This document shows, piece after piece, positions 53,620-61,541 of a stretch of DNA of 64,000 nucleotides. The translations under genes and the position numbers were made by a program. The DNA comes from Pseudoalteromonas marina (GTDB lineage Bacteria; Pseudomonadota; Gammaproteobacteria; Enterobacterales; Alteromonadaceae). Below the pieces are notes generated by a model, which ran no database searches, was not told the DNA's origin, and was given only the letters and a program-made list of their open reading frames with translations. Where the stretch lies: assembly GCF_000238335.3 (NCBI RefSeq), contig NZ_AHCB03000005.1:992001-1056000 (forward strand). The letters run 5' to 3'. The first letter of the stretch is position 1; every line of letters starts with the position of its first letter.

Positions 53620-56600
53620 ATGAAGAAATTGCTGCATACGGCGTTGGCTTTGTCAGTGTCATTAGCTCTTGGGCAAGCACATGCTGAATCAACCGATAAA
53701 AAAGATGAACAAAAATGGCAAGTAGATTCTCCTAAAGGGCAATTTGTTGACGCTAAAATTAGCGTAGAACAAGGCACATGGATGAATATTGATATTAGCC
53801 CAGATGGCAAAACCATTGTATTTGACTTACTAGGCGACATTTACACAATGCCAATGAGTGGCGGTACTGCAACACAATTAACCTCTGATATAGCATGGCA
53901 AATGCAACCTCGTTTTAGCCCCGATGGTAAACACATTGCGTTTACTTCTGATCAAGGTGGCGGCGACAATATTTGGGTTATGGATTTAAACGGTGAAAAC
54001 CAAAGTGCAGTAACCAACGAAACGTTTAGACTGTTAAATAGTCCAGCGTGGAGCCCTGATGGCGATTTTTTAGTGGCGCGTAAACATTTTACGGCTAGTC
54101 GTTCACTTGGTGCTGGTGAAGTATGGCTATACCATAAAGCGGGTGGTAAAGGGGGTCAGCTGACTAAACGCGAGAACGACCAAAAAGATTTAGGTGAGCC
54201 AATGTTTTCACCTGATGGGCGTTATGTGTATTTTTCTCATGATGCTACACCAGGCAAAACGTTTCACTATTCGAAGGATTCTGTAGCGGGTATATATAAA
54301 ATTAAGCGCTACGATCGTGAAACAGGTGAAATAGAAACAATTATTGATGGTATGGGTGGCGCAATTAGACCAACTCCATCGCCAGATGGAAAAACGCTTG
54401 CTTACATTAAGCGAGACGACTTTCAAACTAGTTTGTATCTTTATGATTTAAGCACGGGTGAGCACACTCAGGTATACGATAAGTTAGAGCGTGACATGCA
54501 AGAAACGTGGGCTATTCACGGCGTATATCCTACAATTGCCTGGACACCCGATAATAAAGAATTGGTATTTTGGGCGGGTGGTAAAATTCAATCTGTTGAC
54601 GTGACTGACAAATCAGTTACCCCGATTGCATTTAAAGTAGAAACCACTAAAAAGATTCAACCAGCGCTTCGTTTTACTCAAAATTTAGACACTGATGAAT
54701 TTGACGTAAAAATGCTACGTAATGTGCAAGTAAGCCCCGACGGTGAAACCGCTATTTTTGAAGCGTTAGGTTATATTTATAAACGCGATTTAGAATCTGG
54801 AAAAATTAAGCGTTTAACAAAACAAACAGATCATTTTGAATTATTTCCGCAGTATTCTCGCGATGGTAAAAAAATAGTTTACACCACGTGGAACGATAAC
54901 AAGCAAGGCCAAGTGCGCGTTGTATCTTCTCGCAGTGGTCGAGGCGACACAATTACACAAGAACCAGGCAAGTATGTAGAACCAACGTTTAGCCCGAATG
55001 GTAAAACGGTTGTCTACCGTAAAGCTAGCGGTGGCAGTATTTTAAATCCTAAATGGTCATTGAACCCAGGTATTTATAGCGTTAGTGCAAAAGGCGGTAA
55101 AAGTGAGCTGATTTCTAAAAGTGGATATCAACCACAGTTTGGGGCTGACAACGACCGTGTATTTGTAATGAGCCCATGGCCAAAACCATCGCTGAGTGTT
55201 GTAGAGCTAGAAAGCAAAAAAGTATCTAAACTTTATGAATCTGAGCATGCTACTGAATTTAGAGTATCTCCAGATGGGGAGTATCTTGCTTTTGCTGAGC
55301 GATTTAAAGTGTATGTAACGCCATTAGTTGAAAGTGGGAAGGCCATAAATATTGGACCTAAAGACAGTAAATTCCCTATAGAGCAGCTATCTGTGCGTGC
55401 TGGTGAAAGTATTAGCTGGAGTGCCGATAGCAGCAAACTTTATTGGACACTAGGGCCTGAGCTTTACCATGCAAGTTTAAACGGTGTATTTGCGATTAAT
55501 AGTAAAAGCGACGCTGATTTTAAAGTTAAAAATGGCGAAAACATCGGATTCAGTAAGAAGGTGAATGAGCCAAAAGGCATGATTGCTTTAACTGGCGGTA
55601 AAATTATTACGATGAATGGTGATAAAGTCATTGAAAACGGAGTAATAATTACTGATGGCAAGCATATAAAAGCTGTGGGCCCAGCTTCTGAGTTAAGCAT
55701 ACCAAAAGATGCAGAAGTTATTGACGTTACTGGTAAAACTATCATGCCGGGTATTGTTGACGCCCATGCTCATGGTTCTCAAGGGAGCAATGAAATAATT
55801 CCTCAGCAAAATTGGAAAAACTTTGCAGGTTTAGCTTTAGGTGTTACGACCATTCATGATCCCTCTAACGACACCACCGAAATATTCACTGCAAGCGAAA
55901 TGCAAAAAGCAGGCATGATTGTTGGTCCGCGTATTTTCTCTACAGGAACTATTTTGTATGGGGCTAATATGCCGGGTTATACCTCGCATATTGATTCGTT
56001 AGAAGATGCTAAATTTCACTTAGAACGCTTAAAGAAAGTCGGTGCTTTTAGTGTTAAATCATACAATCAACCCCGTCGTGAGCAGCGCCAACAAGTCGTT
56101 GAAGCAGGTCGCGAACTTGAAATGATGGTTGTGCCAGAAGGCGGTTCGCTACTGCAACATAATTTGAGCATGGTGGTTGATGGGCATACAGGTATTGAGC
56201 ATTCCATTCCTGTAGAAAACATATACGATGATATAAAACAATTATGGTCACAAAGTGATGTGGGTTACACACCAACGCTTGTTGTTGCCTATGGTGGTAT
56301 ATGGGGTGAAAACTATTGGTATGATAAAACTGACGTGTGGAATCACCCTCGTTTAAGTAAGTTTGTGCCTCAAAATCAGTTGCTGCCGCGTTCTATGCGT
56401 CGTGTTAAAGCACCCGATCATCACTATAATCATTTTAACAACGCACGTGTGTCGGCTGAGCTACAAGACTTAGGTGTTTTAGTTAACTTAGGAGCGCATG
56501 GTCAACGTGAGGGGTTAGGCGCACATTGGGAAATGTGGATGTTTGCCCAAGGCGGCATGACGCCACTAGAAGCCATACGCGCATCAACACTCGATCCAGC

Positions 56601-56805
56601 TAAGTACTTAGGGCTTGATAAAAACGTAGGCTCGCTTGAAGTGGGTAAACTGGCTGATTTAATGGTGATTGATGGTGATCCGTTAATTGATATTCGCAGC
56701 TCTGATAAGGTTGATTATACAATGATTAATGGTCGTTTATTTAATGCAGAAACGATGAATGAGGTTGGCAAAAAAGCACGCCAGCCGCTTTATTTTGAAA
56801 AGTAA
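53620..56805 (+). CDS. Secreted TolB-type beta-propeller fused to amidohydrolase
   Basis: 1061 residues: signal peptide (about 1-22, ...GQAHA), then about 12 PD40/TolB-like repeats with recurring SPDG motifs (for example ISPDGKTIVF, FSPDGKHIAFTSD, PSPDGKTLAYI) forming one or two propellers (residues 50-650). A metal-dependent amidohydrolase domain follows (about 655-1060), with HAH (H716, H718) and later His/Asp such as HGQREGLGAHWEM and VIDGDP. Members are often annotated as amidohydrolase family and are abundant in Pseudoalteromonas. The likely role is periplasmic or outer-membrane hydrolysis of an amide or peptide-like substrate. No partner gene. Confidence 0.88.
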   Translation: MKKLLHTALALSVSLALGQAHAESTDKKDEQKWQVDSPKGQFVDAKISVEQGTWMNIDISPDGKTIVFDLLGDIYTMPMSGGTATQLTSDIAWQMQPRFSPDGKHIAFTSDQGGGDNIWVMDLNGENQSAVTNETFRLLNSPAWSPDGDFLVARKHFTASRSLGAGEVWLYHKAGGKGGQLTKRENDQKDLGEPMFSPDGRYVYFSHDATPGKTFHYSKDSVAGIYKIKRYDRETGEIETIIDGMGGAIRPTPSPDGKTLAYIKRDDFQTSLYLYDLSTGEHTQVYDKLERDMQETWAIHGVYPTIAWTPDNKELVFWAGGKIQSVDVTDKSVTPIAFKVETTKKIQPALRFTQNLDTDEFDVKMLRNVQVSPDGETAIFEALGYIYKRDLESGKIKRLTKQTDHFELFPQYSRDGKKIVYTTWNDNKQGQVRVVSSRSGRGDTITQEPGKYVEPTFSPNGKTVVYRKASGGSILNPKWSLNPGIYSVSAKGGKSELISKSGYQPQFGADNDRVFVMSPWPKPSLSVVELESKKVSKLYESEHATEFRVSPDGEYLAFAERFKVYVTPLVESGKAINIGPKDSKFPIEQLSVRAGESISWSADSSKLYWTLGPELYHASLNGVFAINSKSDADFKVKNGENIGFSKKVNEPKGMIALTGGKIITMNGDKVIENGVIITDGKHIKAVGPASELSIPKDAEVIDVTGKTIMPGIVDAHAHGSQGSNEIIPQQNWKNFAGLALGVTTIHDPSNDTTEIFTASEMQKAGMIVGPRIFSTGTILYGANMPGYTSHIDSLEDAKFHLERLKKVGAFSVKSYNQPRREQRQQVVEAGRELEMMVVPEGGSLLQHNLSMVVDGHTGIEHSIPVENIYDDIKQLWSQSDVGYTPTLVVAYGGIWGENYWYDKTDVWNHPRLSKFVPQNQLLPRSMRRVKAPDHHYNHFNNARVSAELQDLGVLVNLGAHGQREGLGAHWEMWMFAQGGMTPLEAIRASTLDPAKYLGLDKNVGSLEVGKLADLMVIDGDPLIDIRSSDKVDYTMINGRLFNAETMNEVGKKARQPLYFEK

Positions 56806-56824
56806 GAATTTTAATTAACGTCTT

Positions 56825-56855
56825 TAAAAAGCGGCTTTTATGCCGCTTTTTTATT
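56825..56855 (+). terminator. Terminator of the propeller-amidohydrolase gene
   Basis: AAAAGCGGC / GCCGCTTTT (56827-56835 and 56842-56850) and T-run. Confidence 0.85.
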
Positions 56856-56878
56856 TTACAAATTATAAACAGCAGGCA

Positions 56879-56904
56879 TAAAAAAACCGCTTAACGCGGT
56901 TTCT
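56879..56904 (-). terminator. Terminator of the minus-strand AP-linker gene
   Basis: On the minus strand AAACCGC pairs with GCGGTTT (56884-56902) followed by a T-run, 20 bp beyond the stop of the gene at 56925. Confidence 0.75.
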
Positions 56905-56924
56905 TTTAAAATCATTAATGTTGA

Positions 56925-57293
56925 TTAAACAACACCGCGCGGTAGGCGACAGTCATGATCTTTACGCGCTAGGATTACAATCCACAATTCTTCTGCGGTG
57001 TAACCATCTTCACTTTGTGTAACCACAGTGAATGGCGCTTTTTTCTGAGCAGTAACAGGCGCAGCTTTTTTGGTTTTAGTTTTTTTAGCTGGCGCTTTTT
57101 CAGCAGGTGCCGGTGTTGCTTTACCACTGCTTAATTCTTTAGTTAGCTCAGCTACGTCAGCTAGGCGTAAGTTTTTTCCGCCATCGATGCTGTACCAGCC
57201 TGGTTTAGTTGTAATTTCAGGTTTTTTACCATTAGCAGCTTCATACGCTGCTTCAAAGGCAGATAGTACTTCTGTTTTGTCTAGTTTGCTCAT
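56925..57293 (-). CDS. Uncharacterised two-part protein with Ala/Pro/Lys linker
   Basis: 122 residues: an N-terminal helical and strand region (1-56) with KPGWYSIDGGKNLRLADVAELTKEL. A low-complexity basic linker follows (58-82) rich in A, P, K and T. A short C-terminal part (85-122) ends in ARKDHDCRLPRGVV. The linker resembles those in histone-like or nucleic-acid-binding proteins, so DNA or RNA binding is conceivable but unproven. Not recognised; transcribed alone with its own terminator. Confidence 0.65.
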   Translation of the reverse strand: MSKLDKTEVLSAFEAAYEAANGKKPEITTKPGWYSIDGGKNLRLADVAELTKELSSGKATPAPAEKAPAKKTKTKKAAPVTAQKKAPFTVVTQSEDGYTAEELWIVILARKDHDCRLPRGVV

Positions 57294-57443
57294 CAGAGAC
57301 CCTATACGTTGTGAACACAGATAAAGAGAAGCTATTTATACCTATTTTGAATCAGTTTTTCAATTTTTTGCGATTTTCCTTCCATTTTAAAGCAATAAAC
57401 GCCAAAATTTGCACAAAATTCAGTGCAAAGTAAGGTTACGCGT

Positions 57444-58196
57444 ATGCAACGTCAAGAATTTAACCAATTATTAAATGATATTTTAAAGCCTCACAATATT
57501 AAGGATTTTTGCCCAAATGGATTACAAGTTGAGGGTAAAAATGAAATAAAAAAAATTGTTACCGGAGTAACAGCGAGCCAAGCTTTAATTGACGCTGCAA
57601 TTGATGAGCAAGCAGACGCTATCTTGGTCCATCATGGTTATTTTTGGAAAGGCGAGTCTCAACCTATTACCGGGATGAAAAAGCGGAGAATAGGCGCCTT
57701 ATTGGCTAACGATATTAATTTATTTGCTTATCACCTCCCTTTAGATATTCACCCAGAGATTGGTAATAACGCGCAGCTTGCAAAATTATTAGATATTGAA
57801 ATTCAAGAAGGCCTTGAGCCTGTTGCTAACAGTGTAGCAGTGAAAGGGCGCCTTAAAACAGCGCTAAGTGGAGATGAATTTGCATCAAAAATAGCTAAGG
57901 TGCTTAATCGAGCCCCTCTCACAAGCTTAGTTCGTTCAAGTAAAATACAAACTATTGCGCTGTGTACTGGTGGAGGTCAAGGTTATATTGATTTAGCTGC
58001 GGAGCAAGGTATTGACGCTTATTTAACAGGTGAAGCGTCTGAGCAAACTATTCATAGTTCACGAGAACAAAATATTGATTTTTTTGCAGCAGGGCATCAT
58101 GCAACCGAACGCTACGGTATAAAAGCTCTGGGCGAGCTACTTGCCCTGGAGTACGGTTTTGAGGTTAGCTTTATTGATATTGATAATCCTGTTTAA
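57444..58196 (+). CDS. Nif3-like dinuclear metal centre protein (YbgI family)
   Basis: 250 residues from ATG 57444, which has AAGTAAGG as a ribosome site 8 nt upstream; an earlier GTG at 57423 lacks one. Metal ligands of the Nif3 family are in ILVHHGYFWKGE (HH), LFAYHLPLDIHPEIGNNAQLA and AAGHHATERYGIKALGE near the end. E. coli YbgI forms a hexamer ring with two metals per subunit. Function: probable GTP cyclohydrolase-like or repair-linked metalloenzyme, unsettled. Confidence 0.92.
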   Translation: MQRQEFNQLLNDILKPHNIKDFCPNGLQVEGKNEIKKIVTGVTASQALIDAAIDEQADAILVHHGYFWKGESQPITGMKKRRIGALLANDINLFAYHLPLDIHPEIGNNAQLAKLLDIEIQEGLEPVANSVAVKGRLKTALSGDEFASKIAKVLNRAPLTSLVRSSKIQTIALCTGGGQGYIDLAAEQGIDAYLTGEASEQTIHSSREQNIDFFAAGHHATERYGIKALGELLALEYGFEVSFIDIDNPV

Positions 58197-58568
58197 GCTA
58201 CTGTGATATTTAAGATTATTAATTTTAGTACTCGTTATATTTTAAAATTTAAAGCCTTGAATTTAACGCCAGTTAAATAGGGGCGACAACGGATAGTGTA
58301 CAAGCTCTGCTCTAATAGACTTTATTTACTTATATTGAAGTGAGGGCGTGTTTAAATTTGTTGTCTAGCGAGTTGAGTATAAATTGAAAGTGTTCAGAGC
58401 AAGGGAAGTAGACACGCTTTCTTTATATACACTGCTTAAATGAAAGCGAATAAAATAAATCGGTTGTAAAAGTAAGGTAAGTGGTTTGGTCTCTCATAAA
58501 GAGCTTTTAATTTACTTAATTCGTTATGTATTTCTAGTTTTATTAAAAATGACCTTATAAGGACCGCA
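58197..58568. other. Gene-free stretch between the Nif3-like and DedA genes
   Basis: 372 bp, AT-rich. GCGTGT (about 58347) and ACACGC (about 58413) form a distant inverted pair within pyrimidine-rich sequence. No transposase or terminal repeat set accompanies them. AAGGACC before the ATG at 58569 is the DedA ribosome site. No known element was seen. Confidence 0.3.
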
Positions 58569-59141
58569 ATGGAAGGTGTTTTAGCTCTACTTGAGCAGTA
58601 CGGCTTATTTGTTTACCTATTGCTATTTGGCTATTGTGCATTGAAAAGCGGCTGGTTACCTTTATTTGCAGGTTATGCTGCTCAGACCGGCGCGCTTGAT
58701 ATTAAATTAGTTATTTTAGCTACTTTTATGGGAGGGTATATTGGCGATGAGATACGGTTTGCTCTTGCAAGAGCTTATGGCACTTCATGGCTTGAAAAAC
58801 CTAATAAAATTGGTCAACTATTTCAAACAGCGAGTGCGCTTGCTAACCGTTACGGCATGGCTTACATTTTTTTATATCGATACCCTAAAGGTATGCGCAC
58901 AATTGGAGCGCTCCCTGTAGGGCTAACCGATATATCTTGGCCCCTATTTAGCACCTTAAATGCCTGTTCAGCTGCTTTATGGGTCATTATTTTAGTTGGC
59001 GGAGGCTATACTTTTGGAGCTACATTTGAGTCTATAGGTGTAGAGAGCTTAACCGCACTGAGTATATTATTGTTGGGGATATTTTTAGTTATACTCTATC
59101 GGCTTTGGACAAAACACCCACCTACAAAACAACGACAGTAA
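58569..59141 (+). CDS. DedA-family membrane protein
   Basis: 190 residues, about five membrane segments, with the DedA-type blocks GGYIGDEIRFALARAYG and the conserved basic cluster YRYPKGMRTIGALPVGL. DedA proteins are thought to act in undecaprenyl-phosphate or phospholipid flipping and affect membrane potential. Single gene with no partner. Confidence 0.85.
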   Translation: MEGVLALLEQYGLFVYLLLFGYCALKSGWLPLFAGYAAQTGALDIKLVILATFMGGYIGDEIRFALARAYGTSWLEKPNKIGQLFQTASALANRYGMAYIFLYRYPKGMRTIGALPVGLTDISWPLFSTLNACSAALWVIILVGGGYTFGATFESIGVESLTALSILLLGIFLVILYRLWTKHPPTKQRQ

Positions 59142-59285
59142 AGTGACGTTATTGTTTAACAAAAAATCTAGTGAAGAGCTTTACCCACATATCTTAAAGT
59201 ATTGATATTTTATTTTCTTGCTCGACAAACATTCATTGTAAACAAATCAAATTTACGAGTTAGCAGGTGGCTTTTTGCAAGTTGT

Positions 59286-60062
59286 TTAAAGTGCCTCAGG
59301 GTCTAGCCATCGACGGACTTTTATCCACGTTGTTCCTATAACTTCATGGCTGTATTGCGTTACGGCTAGTAGTGCTTGCGCATTTGGAACGAGCTGTTTA
59401 TGAAAAGGAAGCGCTGCAAAATTGTGAAAGTCAGTTGCTGCAGGAATGCTTGTTACACCTTGGGCCGAAAACAAGTCCTGGGCTCTGGGCATATGCAGTA
59501 CCGAAGTTACTAACGCTACTTTAAAATCAACTAGCTTAGGCGCTAGTAGCGCAGCTTCTTGCGCTGTATCCATTGCCTTTGGGTTTTGCAAAAGCCTATT
59601 TTTATTGATGCCTAACTCAATGGCAGTTTGATACATCAAGCTGCTGTTAGTAATATTCTCATAACCGCCGCCAGAAACAATAAGCTGTGATTTTGGGTAG
59701 TATTTAGCGAGTTTGACTCCTTCAACTAGTTGGGTTAGCGCGCAATTACCTAATTGGTTATTGGCACTTAAGACAGGGTTAGGATTTATATCGCAGCCAA
59801 GTACTACTATTTTGTCTAATTCTGGGTGTTTTGAAGGGTGAAAAGAAAGGCTTGTCGGCTCGTTGTTTTTTAAAATCAGGTTAGCAACAAACGGTGTACT
59901 GATTGCCAACAATGTTGAAAGTCCAAAAAATGCAATTACTAAAGAAAACTTGCGACCCTTGAATGCTAAAAACAAAGCTATAAATGTAAAAAGACCAAGT
60001 AAAGGGAGCGGCATAAGCAAGCCGCCAAGTAACTTTTTCAAAGCGAACATAATGAGCAACAT
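59286..60062 (-). CDS. ElyC/YdcF-family membrane protein (DUF218)
   Basis: 258 residues with two N-terminal membrane segments (about 12-28 and 36-55) and a DUF218 domain. Its core blocks are DKIVVLGCDINPNPVLSANNQLGNCALTQLVEGVKLAKYYPKSQLIVSGG and ALVTSVLHMPRAQDLF. Starts MLLIMFALKKLLGG; a shorter start four codons later fits E. coli ElyC (MLFTLKK) equally well. ElyC is required for envelope integrity and peptidoglycan synthesis in E. coli at low temperature. Confidence 0.85.
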   Translation of the reverse strand: MLLIMFALKKLLGGLLMPLPLLGLFTFIALFLAFKGRKFSLVIAFFGLSTLLAISTPFVANLILKNNEPTSLSFHPSKHPELDKIVVLGCDINPNPVLSANNQLGNCALTQLVEGVKLAKYYPKSQLIVSGGGYENITNSSLMYQTAIELGINKNRLLQNPKAMDTAQEAALLAPKLVDFKVALVTSVLHMPRAQDLFSAQGVTSIPAATDFHNFAALPFHKQLVPNAQALLAVTQYSHEVIGTTWIKVRRWLDPEAL

Positions 60063-60103
60063 AAAAGCAATAATTTAAGTTATGTTACTCATTAACGGGT
60101 AGT

Positions 60104-60991
60104 TTATCGACCGTTATTTAACTTACACGTATTTAAAAAGTGGCGATATACAGGATTATCTTTCATATCTTTTTTCATCGCTAAGTACATTGGTCGAGTT
60201 AAACCTAGCGCACCTAGTGGAATCGATTTGATGAGTCCTTGGCTTTCATATGGTGTAACCAACCAATCAGGTAATGCAGCTACACCCATTCCAGCACTGA
60301 CTAGCTGAAAAATTAGTAGTCCTTGATCTACGTTTTTTAACGTCCCATCAAAACGTGCATTTTGAATGAAATGTTTAAATATATCTTGGCGTTCGCGCGG
60401 AATAGGGTAAGAAATAATGGTTTCATTCTTTAAGTCTAACGCTGTAACGTATGCTTTTTTAGCAAGATCGTGATCAGGTGCAACAATTAATTTTAACTTA
60501 AAGTCGAATAAATGGGCATACTCTAGCTTATCGGGTTCACGAATGTCTGATGTGAGTACTAAGTCTAATTCATCGTTAAGTAAGTCTGGAATTGCGTCGT
60601 AACTAAAACCACGTTCATAATCAATTTTTATATCTGGCCAAAAGTTATTAAAATCTTTAATTGTTGGAAGTAGCCAGTGAAAACAAGCATGGCATTCAAC
60701 ACTTAAGCGTAATTGTGAAATTGGCTGATTAAGGCTCTCTTTTAAACGACATTTAGTTGCTTCAATTTTCGGCAGTATTTCGTGGGCTAACTCAAGCAAT
60801 AACATGCCTTGCGGGGTAAAACGCACAGGCTGCGTTTTGCGTTCAAACAGCTGGCAGTCTAACTTGTTTTCCAAGTCTTTAATTTGATGTGATAAAGCCG
60901 ACTGAGTTAAGAATAATTCGCGGGCAGTATTCACTAATGAACCGGTTTCTTTAAGGGTTGCAATAGTTTTTAAGTGTTTTATACCAATCAT
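60104..60991 (-). CDS. metR: LysR-type regulator MetR
   Basis: 295 residues. The sequence tracks E. coli MetR across its length: MIGIKHLKTIATLKETGSLVNTARELFLTQSALSHQIKDLE (HTH), FERKTQPVRFTPQG, and ECHACFHWLLPTIKDFNNFWPDIKIDY, plus the aromatic homocysteine pocket region. It activates metE and metH using homocysteine. A tandem MetJ operator lies about 70 bp upstream. In E. coli it is divergent from metE; here metE is not next to it. Confidence 0.93.
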   Translation of the reverse strand: MIGIKHLKTIATLKETGSLVNTARELFLTQSALSHQIKDLENKLDCQLFERKTQPVRFTPQGMLLLELAHEILPKIEATKCRLKESLNQPISQLRLSVECHACFHWLLPTIKDFNNFWPDIKIDYERGFSYDAIPDLLNDELDLVLTSDIREPDKLEYAHLFDFKLKLIVAPDHDLAKKAYVTALDLKNETIISYPIPRERQDIFKHFIQNARFDGTLKNVDQGLLIFQLVSAGMGVAALPDWLVTPYESQGLIKSIPLGALGLTRPMYLAMKKDMKDNPVYRHFLNTCKLNNGR

Positions 60992-61064
60992 CTTTAATAA
61001 TTCTCATGGAAAATTTGAGTAGTGCTCATTATTTTTCAATACTACGCTTATATAAAAAACGTTT

Positions 61065-61080
61065 CAACGTCTAGACGTCT
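61065..61080. promoter_or_regulatory. Tandem met box (MetJ operator) upstream of metR
   Basis: Two adjacent 8-bp boxes: CAACGTCT (61065-61072, 6 of 8) and AGACGTCT (61073-61080, a perfect MetJ consensus). Two tandem boxes are the minimum for cooperative MetJ binding. They lie 74 bp upstream of the metR start. Confidence 0.7.
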
Positions 61081-61541
61081 AAATTAAGCTAATAAATATA
61101 GTTTTACTGATTAATGTTTTTATAGTTTAGCGTAAGTAACTAGATTAAAGCCGATTTTTTTACTACTTGTATTAATTTACTTCATGTTTAAAGGTAAAGG
61201 GGCTGGTATAAAAAATTTTTAACTTGCTTAGTTAACTAACGCTAATAGATAGAAAAGTAGTGACCTTTGTAGAAAATAAAAATACTTTGGAGTATATGAA
61301 GGTTGATCTTTGGTGATTGACTTTACAGCTGTCAGTTTGTCATGCAAGCAAACATAATTTATGTATTGTGGTCATTCCTAATAAATAGGCAATAACGAAC
61401 AACAAACCCAAAAGTATGCTGCCCTCTGGGTTATTTATGGGGCTATTTGCTCTTTGTTGCTGGGTATTTATTTATCCCACTGGGTTATATACCTCGCGCC
61501 GCGCTCTAAGTGCCCCAAGCCTTAACTTTACAGATGTGGGG
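61081..61541. other. Gene-free stretch between the met box and the GGDEF-EAL gene
   Basis: About 460 bp. The first 300 bp are AT-rich and featureless. From about 61410 the composition rises and a motif like CTGGGTTATTTAT recurs three times in 80 bp, followed by a GCCCCA...TGGGGC pairing near 61511-61543 close to the stop of the minus-strand gene. No RNA gene or mobile element was recognised; a 48-codon frame at 61416-61562 has no ribosome site. Confidence 0.35.

Noticed and set aside
58340..58420. Distant inverted GCGTGT/ACACGC resembling insertion-sequence ends
   Set aside because: Only 6 bp match, no transposase remnant between them, and no target duplication visible.
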